From Chloracidobacterium sp. (GTDB taxonomy: Bacteria; Acidobacteriota; Blastocatellia; Pyrinomonadales; Pyrinomonadaceae): a DNA stretch of 64,000 bases. Position numbers and translations under genes: made by a program. Shown here piece by piece: positions 16,086 through 25,433 of this stretch. A model generated the notes under the pieces. The model had not been told where the DNA came from. It saw nothing but the letters and a program-made list of their open reading frames with translations, and did no database searches. The stretch spans positions 1,040,337 through 1,104,336 of the forward strand of contig JADJWM010000017.1 of the NCBI GenBank assembly GCA_016716365.1, written 5' to 3'. Every line of letters begins with the position of its first letter. The stretch's first letter is position 1.

Positions 16086-18218
16086 ATGCACGACGATCTG
16101 AAAAAAGCCAGGTCGGCCGCGGCACCGGCCGACGTTGCAGCCGGGTCAGCCGAATTCGAAGGCCCGCTTCTGTTCAACCGCGAGCTGAGCTGGCTCGAGT
16201 TCAATCGCCGCGTCCTCGACGAGGCCGTTGACCCCGACCTTCCGGTCCTCGAACGCCTCAAGTTCCTCTCCATATTCTCGACCAATCTGGACGAGTTTTT
16301 CATGATCCGCGTTTCAGGCCTGAAGGAGCAGATCGAAGAGGGCGTCGCCGAACTTTCCGCGGACGGGATGTCCGCCGCCGACCAGCTTCGCGAGATCGGC
16401 AAGCGGCTGAGGCCGATGCTCGAGCGGCAGGCAAAGTACCTCAACGACACCGTCCTGCCGGAGCTTGTCGCTGCCGGCATCACGATCGAGCCCTATCGCT
16501 CGCTGAATTCCAAGGAACGCAAGAAGCTCGACAAATATTTCCGCGATAACCTTTTCCCGATCCTGACGCCGCAGTCCGTCGATTCGAGCCATCCGTTTCC
16601 TTACATTTCGAACATAAGCCTCAACCTCGGTCTGTTCATCGAGCCCGACCGGGCCGTCACGCAAAAGAACCTGAAACACCTTTTCAGGCAAAAGCGGTTC
16701 GCCCGGATCAAGCTGCCGGCGGCCCTGCCCCGGCTGATACCGATCAGTGAAAGGCACGGCCGGTTCGCCCTGATGGAAGAGGTCGTCGCTGCAAATGCCG
16801 GGGCCCTGTTCCCGAACATGAAGACAAGCGAGGGCTACCTGTTCCGCGTTACCCGCGACGCCGACATCGAGCTGCGCGAAGACGAGGCCGGCGACCTTCT
16901 TCGCACTCTCGAACGCGAACTCCAGCGGCGGCGATTCCGTTTTCCGGTGCGGCTTGAGGTCGCCGACACGATGCCCGATAAGATGCTCAAGCTCCTGGCC
17001 GACGGCATCGGCCTGACCGACCAGGATATCTTTAGGATCGGCGGCTTCATGGACATTTCGGCCCTGATGCAGCTCTATTCCCTCGACCGCCCCAACCTGA
17101 AGGAACGCCCGATCGCGATGGTTCACCCGATCGTGTTCCACGAAAAGAAAAGCGTTTTTGAAGTGCTCAAGAAGAAGGACGTGCTTCTTCACCATCCGTA
17201 CACCTCGTTCACCGCGGTCACCGATTTCCTGGCCGAAGCAGCCGAGGACCCGAGCGTACAGGCCATCAAGATCTGCCTGTACCGAACCGGAAAGGACTCG
17301 CCCATCGTCAACTCGCTGATGCGTGCAAGCCAACTCGGCAAGCAGGTCACGGCCCTGGTCGAGCTAAAGGCACGCTTTGACGAAGAGAACAACATCGAAT
17401 GGGCCCGGCGGCTCGAGAATGAGGGTGTCCACGTCGTTTACGGGATCAGCTCGCTAAAGACACATTCGAAGGTCTTGCTCGTCGTCCGGCGAGAGAAGGA
17501 CAAGCTTGTGCGTTATGTTCACCTAGGGACGGGAAATTACAACCCGGCGACCGCCCGGCTTTACACCGATCTGGGGCTGCTGACGGCCGATCCTGAGATC
17601 GGCGAGGACGCGACCAGCCTCTTCAATTTCCTCACCGGCTATTCGCAGCAGGACAAATACAACCGGCTTCTCATTGCCCCGCTGAATTTGCGTGAAAGGC
17701 TGGCGGAATTCATCGATCGTGAGCGGCGAAACAAATTGGCCGGAAAGCCGGCCCGGATCATCGTCAAGCTCAACAGCCTGACCGACGAGGAACTGATCGA
17801 CGGCCTTTACGCTGCATCCGCGGCGGGCGTCGAGATAGACCTTATCGTTCGCGGGATCTGCGCCCTTCGGCCGGGCATCAAGGGCTTGTCTGAGAATATT
17901 CGCGTACGCTCGATCGTCGGCCGCTTCCTAGAGCACAGCCGGATCTTTTACTTCGCAAACGGCGGCGTTGAAAACGGCGAGATGTTCATCGGAAGCGCCG
18001 ACTGGATGTCGCGTAATCTGGATCGAAGGGTCGAGACCGTGGTCCCGATCATCGACCCCGACATCAAGGCCTACTTGCGGGACGAAGTGCTCGCGAGTTA
18101 CCTGCTCGATAATTCGAATGCCCGCATTCTCAAAGCCGACGGCACCTATAAGAAGGTCACGGGAGGCGAGCCATTCGACTCGCAGATGGCTTTTGTCGGC
18201 CAGGATATCACCGGCTGA
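16086..18218 (+). CDS. ppk1: Polyphosphate kinase 1
   Basis: PPK1 makes long-chain polyphosphate from ATP, reversibly. At 710 residues it has the standard length. The N-terminal domain starts at LLFNRELSWLEFNRRVLDEA. The catalytic core includes ALVELKARFDEENNIEWARRLE and the autophosphorylated His in RYVHLGTGNYNPATARLYTDLG. The second conserved His follows in RFLEHSRIFYFANGG, then WMSRNLDRRVE. The frame is open 61 codons further upstream through the L,D-transpeptidase gene, but ATG 16086 gives the family-like start and sits behind a TATAAT. Confidence 0.96.
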   Translation: MHDDLKKARSAAAPADVAAGSAEFEGPLLFNRELSWLEFNRRVLDEAVDPDLPVLERLKFLSIFSTNLDEFFMIRVSGLKEQIEEGVAELSADGMSAADQLREIGKRLRPMLERQAKYLNDTVLPELVAAGITIEPYRSLNSKERKKLDKYFRDNLFPILTPQSVDSSHPFPYISNISLNLGLFIEPDRAVTQKNLKHLFRQKRFARIKLPAALPRLIPISERHGRFALMEEVVAANAGALFPNMKTSEGYLFRVTRDADIELREDEAGDLLRTLERELQRRRFRFPVRLEVADTMPDKMLKLLADGIGLTDQDIFRIGGFMDISALMQLYSLDRPNLKERPIAMVHPIVFHEKKSVFEVLKKKDVLLHHPYTSFTAVTDFLAEAAEDPSVQAIKICLYRTGKDSPIVNSLMRASQLGKQVTALVELKARFDEENNIEWARRLENEGVHVVYGISSLKTHSKVLLVVRREKDKLVRYVHLGTGNYNPATARLYTDLGLLTADPEIGEDATSLFNFLTGYSQQDKYNRLLIAPLNLRERLAEFIDRERRNKLAGKPARIIVKLNSLTDEELIDGLYAASAAGVEIDLIVRGICALRPGIKGLSENIRVRSIVGRFLEHSRIFYFANGGVENGEMFIGSADWMSRNLDRRVETVVPIIDPDIKAYLRDEVLASYLLDNSNARILKADGTYKKVTGGEPFDSQMAFVGQDITG

Positions 18219-18462
18219 TCCGCTGGATATTAATCTTTGAATTAATTTGGAATGATCGAGGTCTGGGGAAATATAACGCTCGCTTCGGTAGAAGATGAAT
18301 GATTCACTTGTTCTTGTTTTTCTTCTTTTGTAGATGCTTCTTCCCTTTCAGACCGGTTGATCTATCCACAAAACAAGGAAGATCCCCAAATAAAGGAAAC
18401 GGAATTCTACTGCCGATCCATCTGTTACAGTCCGCGAGTTCGGTTCACACCCCCGATCCATC
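18219..18462. other. Convergent intergenic region with a weak inverted repeat
   Basis: About 240 bases between the ends of ppk1 and the CYTH gene. A pyrimidine-rich stretch near 18305-18330 is loosely complementary to 18358-18380, broken by mismatches. It could terminate transcription from either side. No gene is seen. Confidence 0.35.
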
Positions 18463-19020
18463 TCAAGCCGACGTCGTCTTCTCGAACCGGGCTTCCCAAA
18501 CCCCGTCGATGCATTTTCCGTATTTAGCCGCAAGCCGCGGATAACCGCGCGGCTCCGGTTCGAGTGCGGTTATATCAAGAGCTTTTTCGGCCGCTTCTAT
18601 CTCCTCAACTTCGCCCTCGATCTCCATGTAGTAGCCGAAGGGAAGTTCATCGAGCACAACTTCGACATCCAGGAAATGAAAGGTCTTTCTATGCTTTTCG
18701 TAAACTATCGAGAGCTTGTACCCAAGGCTTTGAATGATCTTCTCCATCGCGTCAACGTCTGTGACGTGGGTCTCGTATTCGATCCTGTGCTTAATGTCCG
18801 AATCATAGCTGATCCGCTCTTTGTAAGTTAAGAGCGTGTCCGATCCGACCTTTCGTAGCCGCAGGACCGCGGCCCGCTCGTCCAGCACGCCGCCGCGATG
18901 CAGGTAATTCTCTTCGAACACCTCGCTCTTGAACTCGGCGCCCATCGTTACCAGCCTCGCGGTCAGGTCGACAAGCAGCTTCTTATCAAGCCGGTATTTT
19001 TTTTCGATCTCGATTCCCAT
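18463..19020 (-). CDS. CYTH domain protein (CyaB / thiamine triphosphatase-like)
   Basis: A 185-residue CYTH protein. The signature ExExK is present as GIEIEKKYRL (Glu4, Glu6, Lys8), and alternating charged strands such as RLRKVGSDTLLTYKERI and DVEVVLDELPFGYYMEIEGEVEEIE line the triphosphate tunnel. Family members hydrolyse inorganic or organic triphosphates, or act as class IV adenylate cyclases. The polyphosphate kinase next door, convergent with this gene, makes a tripolyphosphatase role attractive, but this is only context. The ATG at 19020 is the family start. Confidence 0.88.
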   Translation of the reverse strand: MGIEIEKKYRLDKKLLVDLTARLVTMGAEFKSEVFEENYLHRGGVLDERAAVLRLRKVGSDTLLTYKERISYDSDIKHRIEYETHVTDVDAMEKIIQSLGYKLSIVYEKHRKTFHFLDVEVVLDELPFGYYMEIEGEVEEIEAAEKALDITALEPEPRGYPRLAAKYGKCIDGVWEARFEKTTSA

Positions 19021-19178
19021 TTATCGATGTCAAAGCCAATTTTAGGTGATAAGAAGGGCAACGGCAACCAGTCTTTCGAATACGCGTCGATGCTTGACTG
19101 ATACAGGGCCGATAGCTGATACTTGAAAAAAAGGTCAGGTTTTGCCTGTGCCGTAAAAACGAACGGAGAGAAGAGTTT

Positions 19179-19622
19179 ATGCCTTATCCAGAAATGATGA
19201 TCCAGGGGATGCGTGCAGAATTGGCCCAGCTCGGGATCGAGGAAACAAAGTCACCCGAGGCGGTCAAAGAAGCGGTCGAGAACACCGACGGGACACTGAT
19301 GGTTGTCGTTAATTCGGTCTGCGGTTGTGCCGCCGGCGGCGTCCGTCCCGGCATTGCGATGGCGCTCGACAAGTCGCCCGTGAAACCCGACCGATCGATC
19401 ACGGTCTTTGCCGGTGCCGACATCGACGCGACCGACACGGCCCGCGAGTTCTTCGCCGGCTACGCCCCGTCATCGCCTTCGATCGGGTTTTTGAAAAACG
19501 GAAAGCTCGTCCAAATGTTTGAGCGGCGTGACCTCGAGGGGCGGCCCCCCTTCGTGATCGCCGATGAGCTTGCAAAGGCGTTCGAGATTCACTGCGCCAA
19601 GTCCGAAGCCTCGGCCAATTAA
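19179..19622 (+). CDS. Bacilliredoxin, BrxA/BrxB (YphP/YqiW) family
   Basis: A 147-residue thioredoxin-fold protein. The active-site motif is CGC in VVVNSVCGCAAGGVRPGIAMAL, diagnostic of bacilliredoxins, which remove bacillithiol or related thiols from proteins in Firmicutes. Similar proteins occur in Acidobacteriota and Bacteroidota. GPAxDATDTAREFF-like residues (GADIDATDTAREFF) and APSSPSIGFLKNGKLV complete the family pattern. GGAGAG lies upstream of the ATG. It stands alone between two short intergenic regions and ends in a strong terminator. Which low-molecular-weight thiol this organism uses cannot be told from the window. Confidence 0.93.
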   Translation: MPYPEMMIQGMRAELAQLGIEETKSPEAVKEAVENTDGTLMVVVNSVCGCAAGGVRPGIAMALDKSPVKPDRSITVFAGADIDATDTAREFFAGYAPSSPSIGFLKNGKLVQMFERRDLEGRPPFVIADELAKAFEIHCAKSEASAN

Positions 19623-19643
19623 CATCACGCAAATCTTTGACCG

Positions 19644-19674
19644 AAAGGCCGCCTGGTCCGCCCGGCGGCCTTTT
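19644..19674 (+). terminator. Rho-independent terminator of the bacilliredoxin gene
   Basis: The stem AAAGGCCGCC pairs with GGCGGCCTTT across a 10-base loop and ends in a T-run. It begins 21 bases after the stop codon. Confidence 0.85.
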
Positions 19675-19948
19675 CAGTTTTGTAGGTTCGCGTCTCGTTC
19701 GTATCTATTCTGCCGCTTCAGCTTTTTTCTCTTCTGATCTGTTTCGTGAATTTCGTGAAGAAAAGTTCTTCACTTGGAAGGCACAGAAAAGAGAAAATTC
19801 GATTCGATAAACGAGATCATTGAGCCCCCGCAATGCTGTTAGGCGATACGATTTGTAGATAAATGTTGCTTTGCCCGTCTCAAAGCCGTTAAAATCTATG
19901 TAAGAACTCGCGGCAATGCCCGCGGGCCCCGCCTCCCTAAAAATCCCG
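19675..19948. other. Intergenic region with an imperfect hairpin
   Basis: About 270 bases before the PilZ gene. A T/C-rich stretch near 19725-19740 is nearly complementary to 19780-19794, and TTTCGTGAA is repeated in tandem between them. The minus-strand frame here shows no family features. I see no gene. Confidence 0.4.
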
Positions 19949-20398
19949 ATGTCCGTCCTCCAAAGAAAACACACCAGATTTTCGCTTGAGATCCCGGCCA
20001 CGATCGTCACACGTTTCGGCGACCGACAGCAGACCGTGCTTCAGCAGATCAGCATCGGCGGCTGCTTTACCGGCTGGGAAGAGAATATTTACACGGGCGA
20101 CGAATTCCGGCTTGAGATCGGGCTGCCGAACGGCAATCGCCTGCCACTCGCGTGCAAAGCCGTTTATCGGTTCGACAACACGGGCGTCGGCGTTAAATTC
20201 ACCGACATATCACGTTTCGAGCAATCATTGATCTCGCAGATCATAGAAGCAAAGCTGCAGGCGGAAGGCCTTCCGTTGCCGATCGACCCGTTTACGGTTC
20301 CGACTCCGATCCTATTGGAAGAAAAGCCTCGGCCGCCGGCCGACGAGCGCCGCCAACGGGAAGACATCCTTGAAGGGATCATGTCCTTCGACAGTTAA
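19949..20398 (+). CDS. PilZ domain protein
   Basis: A 149-residue protein whose first 100 residues form a PilZ domain. RKHTRFSLEIPATI supplies the RxxxR c-di-GMP motif (Arg6 and Arg10), and ISIGGCFTG is a variant of the second motif D/NxSxxG. AVYRFDNTGVGVKFTDIS is the characteristic later strand. The C-terminal 45 residues are proline-rich and probably flexible. It probably senses cyclic di-GMP; a GGDEF-EAL enzyme is encoded at 53434-56400. The ATG at 19949 is preferred to 19916 because it starts just before the motif. Its stop overlaps the convergent aldolase gene end by 4 bases. Confidence 0.85.
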   Translation: MSVLQRKHTRFSLEIPATIVTRFGDRQQTVLQQISIGGCFTGWEENIYTGDEFRLEIGLPNGNRLPLACKAVYRFDNTGVGVKFTDISRFEQSLISQIIEAKLQAEGLPLPIDPFTVPTPILLEEKPRPPADERRQREDILEGIMSFDS

Positions 20399-21840
20399 GA
20401 CCTTTTCCTATCCGGGCCTCCCGCAAACAGCTCGCCGCCAAGCTCTTCCGAATCGACGCCGATCATTCGTTTTACCTCATCTTTGGTGAGAGCCCCGCAC
20501 GATATTCCCATCCTAAAAAAATTGACGATCCCCATCGCCGTGGCCGCATCATCGAAGGCGTTCCCGGTCAGGGTCGCCTGCGCCGCGCGATCCATAAATG
20601 ATCGCAGTCGGGCGGCCTGCGGCTCGGCGGCCTCGAGGAAAAAGCTGAATACCGCCGCATAACGCGCCGCAAGCTGGTTCGGATGCAGGTCCCAGCTCTG
20701 GTAAAAGCCCTGCGCCATCGACCTCCGCACGTTGGCAAAATGCACCCGCCATCCGGCATGAACGGCCGAGCGGTTCTGGGCGGCCTGCCATTCAGCCAGT
20801 TCTTTGCCTTTGTGCAGCTGCACCGGTAGTTGGACCGTTACCGAATCCGACAGCCTGACCCCCATGGGGCTGAGTGCGGCAAGCATCATCTGGCGGGCGT
20901 GATCGCACGCCGGGTGCGTCAGGTCCTGATGCGAGGCCGATATGCCGAGTGCGGCCGTATAGTCATAAGCCCCGAAATGAGCCGCAACGCATCTTCCGCG
21001 GGCCGCTTCGACCAACGAACGCAAGGCGATCCGTCCATCGCGGTCGATGATCGCAAGCGGGTGCTCGATCATTATCTCGATCCGGATCGATCCCTCGCTC
21101 AGGCCCGTCTGTTTCTCGATCTTCTTCAGGTCCCGCGCGAGGCCCGCAACTTCTTTCTTATCGGTCACTTTAGGAAGCGTGATTACGAAATTTTCCGGCA
21201 GCTTCCCCTCGGTTGCATCGACAAGGGCGGTCATGAAGATGTTCAGCGTCCGCCTGGCACGCTCCCGCGTCTCTTTTGAATAGGATTTGATCCGAATGCC
21301 GGAAAAAGGTGTGATGGTCCCTTTCGACATGGCCGAGGCAAGTTCCACGGCGGCCCTCGCCGCATCGCCGTCCTCTTCGTCGTCCGGCCGAAAGCCGTAT
21401 CCGTCCTCAAAGTCGATGCGGAAGTCCTCGACCGGCTCCGCCTTCAGTCTCTTCCGTGTGCGGTCGTAAATTGCCGCCGCCAGCCACGCCGCATGGTCCT
21501 CGGTCTTTAGGTTTTCAGGCGCCGATCGATAGAACTTCTCGAGACTTTCGAGGTCCCGGCCCGAAGCCGCGATCTTCTCCGCCGCCGGATGCCCGAGAGC
21601 CGCCGCAAACTCGAAAAAATTTGAAGCATATTCAGCCAGCGAAGCCAATGCGATCCGACCGAGCTTATTTGCCGTGTCCGCCTTGAACAGGTGCGCGCCG
21701 CCGTAAAGTACGTGAACGGGCGAACGCCCGGAAGGCCCTTTTGGCGACGAACGCTTCCGCCGCCGTGCCGGCTTTGCCTCCGGCCCGCGAATGATCAGCG
21801 ACACCCCTTCGTCGCCCTCATGCAAAACTTTCTTGCTCAT
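20395..21840 (-). CDS. HpcH/HpaI aldolase / citrate lyase-like protein (DUF6986 type)
   Basis: A 481-residue TIM-barrel protein of the phosphoenolpyruvate/pyruvate-binding superfamily. Recognisable pieces are FRIDFEDGYG, the metal-binding region IRIEIMIEHPLAI and HFGAYDYTAALGISA, and HPACDHARQMML. Unlike CitE or HpcH it is long, with a helical N-terminal third that includes the VHVLYGGAHLFKADTANKLG segment and a C-terminal helical region. Related proteins of this length are annotated DUF6986 or aldolase without proven substrate. A lysine/arginine-rich stretch, PARRRKRSSPKG, near residue 25 is probably disordered. It is alone on the minus strand, 100 bases from radA. Confidence 0.75.
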   Translation of the reverse strand: MSKKVLHEGDEGVSLIIRGPEAKPARRRKRSSPKGPSGRSPVHVLYGGAHLFKADTANKLGRIALASLAEYASNFFEFAAALGHPAAEKIAASGRDLESLEKFYRSAPENLKTEDHAAWLAAAIYDRTRKRLKAEPVEDFRIDFEDGYGFRPDDEEDGDAARAAVELASAMSKGTITPFSGIRIKSYSKETRERARRTLNIFMTALVDATEGKLPENFVITLPKVTDKKEVAGLARDLKKIEKQTGLSEGSIRIEIMIEHPLAIIDRDGRIALRSLVEAARGRCVAAHFGAYDYTAALGISASHQDLTHPACDHARQMMLAALSPMGVRLSDSVTVQLPVQLHKGKELAEWQAAQNRSAVHAGWRVHFANVRRSMAQGFYQSWDLHPNQLAARYAAVFSFFLEAAEPQAARLRSFMDRAAQATLTGNAFDDAATAMGIVNFFRMGISCGALTKDEVKRMIGVDSEELGGELFAGGPDRKRS

Positions 21841-21940
21841 TCCTTAGCTTCGAGAACCTAGATCTTAGCTCCCGCGCTCCGTTGCCGGCCAGTGTCGTCG
21901 CTGCGGGCTGCCTCAAACCCGGGTGTCTTCTATCGTCAGA

Positions 21941-23341
21941 TCATTTTGCCCGGGCCGCCCAACCCTGAAAGATCTCATCCATCACCTGCTCCAGCGTCCT
22001 GACGCCGACGACGCGAAGCCCGAGCATCTTCTCCAGCCCCTTCTTGTTTGATTCCGGCACGATCAGCTTTTTGAACCCGAGCGTCTGTGCTTCGCGGGCC
22101 CGTGCCTGCGGCTGGAGCACGCCGCGGACCTCGCCTGTCAGCCCGACCTCACCGAAGACGGCGGTTTCGGGGTCGATCTCCTGGTTCCTGAAGCTCGATG
22201 CGATCGCCGCGATCACGCCCAGGTCCGCCGCCGGCTCGTCGATCTCGAGCCCGCCCGCGACGTTCACAAAAACATCGTCGCCCGCAAGCTGATAACCCAG
22301 CCTCTTTTCCAGCACCGCTATCAGCAGCGACGCCCGGTTGTGGTCGAACCCTTGGGCCATCCTTCGCCCGGAAGCGGTCCTTGTGCCCGAGACAAGGGCC
22401 TGTATCTCCACCAGCACGGGCCGCGTGCCCTCCATACAAACCGTGACGACCGAGCCGCTCGCTCCCGCCGGCCGCTCCTGCAGGAAAAGCTCCGACGGGT
22501 TCCCAACCGCCGCTAGGCCGCTTCCCGTCATCTCGAAAACGCCGATCTCATTCGCGGCCCCGAAACGGTTTTTGGTCGCGCGGATTATCCGGTGATTGTG
22601 GTGCCGGTCGCCTTCGAAATAAATTACCGTATCCACGATGTGTTCCAGCGTCCGCGGCCCCGCGATCGAACCTTCCTTTGTCACGTGCCCTGTGACGAAA
22701 ACCGGCGTTGCGGACTGTTTCGCGAAGGTCATCAACTGGCCGGCCGCGTCGCGTACCTGCGAAACGCTTCCGGGCGCCGACTCGATCCGCGGGTTATAGA
22801 CGGTTTGGATCGAATCCACGATCATAAGTGCCGGCCGCAGGTCCTCGACCGCCGCGAATATCGACTGCAGGTCCGTCTCGGGCAGGATCAGCAGATTGTC
22901 GGCCGCCAGCCCCAGCCGCTCGCCTCGCATCTTTATCTGCCGCTCGGATTCCTCGCCCGAAACGTAGAGGATCGGCCGTCCGTCCACCTCGATGCGGTCC
23001 GCCATCTGGATCACGAGCGTCGATTTGCCGATGCCGGGAGCACCGCCTATCAGCACAAGCGAACCGGCGACGATACCGCCGCCCAACACACGGTCCAGTT
23101 CACCGATGCCCGTAGAGGTTCGCTCGTCGTCATCGGCCCGGATGCTCGAAAACGACATCGGATGCCGGTCGCGGGCCGTGAACATCCCGCGGGCAAGATC
23201 GCCGCCGTCCTTCGCCGGCGGGCGAAACCGCTCTTCCACGAGCGTGTTCCATTCGCTGCAGTCCGGGCACTGGCCCAGCCACTTTCGCGACTGCATTCCG
23301 CAATTTTGGCAAACAAAAATGGTTGACGGGGTTTTCGCCAT
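21941..23341 (-). CDS. radA: DNA repair protein RadA
   Basis: RadA (Sms), a RecA-like ATPase that drives branch migration in recombination repair. At 466 residues it has the full architecture: an N-terminal C4 zinc finger (CQNCG and CPDCSEWNT), Walker A GGAPGIGKSTLV, the RadA-specific KNRFG motif within RATKNRFGAANE, and a C-terminal Lon-protease-like domain (DDVFVNVAGGLEIDEPAADLG, FGEVGLTGEVRGV). The start MAKTPSTIFVCQNCG is standard. It is divergent from the SDR gene with 109 bases between starts. Confidence 0.97.
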   Translation of the reverse strand: MAKTPSTIFVCQNCGMQSRKWLGQCPDCSEWNTLVEERFRPPAKDGGDLARGMFTARDRHPMSFSSIRADDDERTSTGIGELDRVLGGGIVAGSLVLIGGAPGIGKSTLVIQMADRIEVDGRPILYVSGEESERQIKMRGERLGLAADNLLILPETDLQSIFAAVEDLRPALMIVDSIQTVYNPRIESAPGSVSQVRDAAGQLMTFAKQSATPVFVTGHVTKEGSIAGPRTLEHIVDTVIYFEGDRHHNHRIIRATKNRFGAANEIGVFEMTGSGLAAVGNPSELFLQERPAGASGSVVTVCMEGTRPVLVEIQALVSGTRTASGRRMAQGFDHNRASLLIAVLEKRLGYQLAGDDVFVNVAGGLEIDEPAADLGVIAAIASSFRNQEIDPETAVFGEVGLTGEVRGVLQPQARAREAQTLGFKKLIVPESNKKGLEKMLGLRVVGVRTLEQVMDEIFQGWAARAK

Positions 23342-23450
23342 AATTTCGAACGCAGGGCACAGTCAGAATACAATGTACTCGTCGCGGACGGAAAACGCCT
23401 CTTCTTTATCGGCGATCTGCACTGAGAATTCCGTCACCCGACGTTTGCCT

Positions 23451-24161
23451 ATGTCATTGCCCTCCATCCATCAATTCGCCGAAAAGGTCGCTCTCATAAG
23501 CGACGTCTCCTCGCCGGCCGGCCGTGCGGTCGCTATCCAGCTTGCCCTGAACGGCGCTTACGTCGTCGGCGTCAGCCCGAAGGGCGACGAGGCCGCCGCC
23601 CGTCTGGCGGACGAATTGGCGGAGCTGGGTACGCTCGCCCGTTCGGTGAGTGCCGACGTCTGGACCGACGAAGGAGCCCGGACCGCTGCCGCGGAGGTCG
23701 GATCCGCGTTCGGCCGGCTCGACATTCTCGTCAATTGCCTGAAATTCGTGCCCGAATCGTCGTTTTTCGAGATATCGGAGCCTGCCTTATCAGAGGCCTT
23801 GATGCGAAATATCGGGCCGGCGGTTTTCCTGACCCGATCGGTACTTGACCTGATGAAACCTAGGCCGCGGCCGCGTATCGTAAACATTGCCGCCGCGTCC
23901 GGATCGGTCGGAAACCTTGTTTTCGAGGCTGCGCAAGCCGGGCTTCGGAGCCTGACGCGTGATCTTTCGAGAACGCTGCCCGAGAGCTTCCGGGTCAACT
24001 GCGTCGAGTTCGCCGCCGCGGACAGAAATGCCGGAATTGAGGGCGAAAAGTTGCACCCGACTACTCGGATAACGGAGCCCGACGACGTCGCCCGGGCGGT
24101 GCTGTTTCTGTTGTCGTCGGAATCGAAAGCGGTGAACGGAAACGTCATGACTCTCGGGTAA
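23451..24161 (+). CDS. Short-chain dehydrogenase/reductase family protein lacking the catalytic motifs
   Basis: A 236-residue protein with an SDR Rossmann fold: KVALISDVSSPAGRAVAIQLA at the N-terminus, FGRLDILVN in the middle, a helix before IVNIAAASGSVG, and a C-terminal EPDDVARAVLFLLSSESKAVNGN. The functional motifs are altered. TGxxxGIG reads SDVSSPAG, NNAG reads NCLK, and the YxxxK active site reads FEAAQ, so both Tyr and Lys are gone. It is complete in length, so this is not simple truncation. It may be a binding or structural pseudoenzyme. The ATG at 23451 fits the fold, though the frame is open well upstream through the radA region. Confidence 0.72.
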   Translation: MSLPSIHQFAEKVALISDVSSPAGRAVAIQLALNGAYVVGVSPKGDEAAARLADELAELGTLARSVSADVWTDEGARTAAAEVGSAFGRLDILVNCLKFVPESSFFEISEPALSEALMRNIGPAVFLTRSVLDLMKPRPRPRIVNIAAASGSVGNLVFEAAQAGLRSLTRDLSRTLPESFRVNCVEFAAADRNAGIEGEKLHPTTRITEPDDVARAVLFLLSSESKAVNGNVMTLG

Positions 24162-24232
24162 GCTTCGGGCCCGGACGGCCGCCGGAAGTGTCAATTGCCG
24201 GTAGGTTGACCATTCGTGCTAGAATTTGCGTA

Positions 24233-25400
24233 ATGAAACTCGATGTACTCATTATCAGGATCGCTTTCGTCGGGCTGCTCATACTGCTCGGCTGGGTCCT
24301 GAATCCCTTCGAACGCTCTCAGCGGCTGGGATTGGGCACGATCGAGGACCCGTTTCTCCGCCACGTTCTTTCGGGCCTGCTGGGCCTCGTCATAGGCCTG
24401 CTGATCATCGGATTTGAGATGCGCGTCCGCCAGATCTCGCTCAAGACTTTGATCGGGGCTGCGGTCGGTTCGATCCTTGGCATTGCCGGTGCGTTCCTTA
24501 TCGGCGTGCTGATCTCGATCCAGAAAAGAAGCCGCCGTTTCGGCTGAGATGCAAACGTTCCTGACGATCTCGCTCGCGTTTTTCATGGGTTACGTCGGGC
24601 TGATGGTCGGTGCCGCTAAGGGCGAATACCTCGACCTTTCGGCACTCGGCGGCATCTTCAGTGACAAAGGGAGCAAACGCGATTACAAGATCCTCGACAC
24701 GTCCGTCATCATCGACGGCCGCATCGCCGATGTTTCCGAGACCGGATTCCTTGGCGGCACGCTGATCATTCCTCATTTCATTCTCGCTGAACTTCAGCAG
24801 GTTGCCGATTCGGCCGATTCGTCAAAGCGGCAGCGTGGCCGACGCGGGCTTGATATGCTCCAGCGGCTTCGCAACAACAGCAAGCTCGATGTCCAGATCG
24901 TCGAAACGGATTTTCCCGCGATCAAGGAAGTCGATCTTAAGCTGATCGAACTCGCCAAACAGCTCGACGCCGTGATCGTTACGAACGACTTCAACCTGAA
25001 CAAGGTCTCACAGCTTCGCGGCGTGTCGGTCCTGAACATCAACGAACTGGCCAACGCGCTCAAACCCGTCGTTCTGCCGGGCGAGGCGATGCGCGTCTTC
25101 GTCCTCAAAGAGGGCAAGGAATATAATCAGGGCGTCGCCTATCTTGATGACGGGACGATGGTCGTGGTCGACAACGCCCGCCGGCTGATCGGCAAAACGG
25201 CGGATATCTCCGTGACCAGCGTGCTGCAGACCACGGCCGGCAAGATGATCTTCGGCCGCCTGTGGGATGAAAAGAGCGCCAACGGCGACGAGAACAATTC
25301 CGAAAGTAACCTGAGCGTTCACGATTCACGCTCGCTCGGATTCCGAAAGGCCACCCGCGAACTTCGTCAATCCACGATAATCGAAGAAGTTGACCGGTAA
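24233..25400 (+). CDS. PIN/TRAM domain membrane protein (YacL-like), frameshifted
   Basis: One gene appears as two frames, 24233-24547 and 24549-25400. The first frame encodes three membrane helices and stops at RSRRFG. The second begins within the fourth helix (FLTISLAFFMGYVGLMVG) and continues through YKILDTSVIIDGRI, a PIN domain with its acidic residues (ILDTS, IPHFILAELQ, VTNDFNL), then a TRAM domain (VYNQG-like KEYNQGVAYLDDGTMVVVDNARRLIG). Deleting one A from AAAA at 24524-24527 gives a continuous protein reading IQKEAAVSAEMQTFL. YacL-type proteins are membrane-anchored putative RNases. TAGAAT lies 7 bases before the ATG. Confidence 0.85.
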
Positions 25401-25433
25401 CCGCCGCGCGCCGGGCCCATTCAATTGCCGGAG

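Noticed and set aside
24233..24547. Independent small membrane protein before the PIN/TRAM gene
   Set aside because: Removing one A from AAAA joins it smoothly to the PIN/TRAM frame, as in YacL-like proteins, so it is the N-terminal part of one gene.
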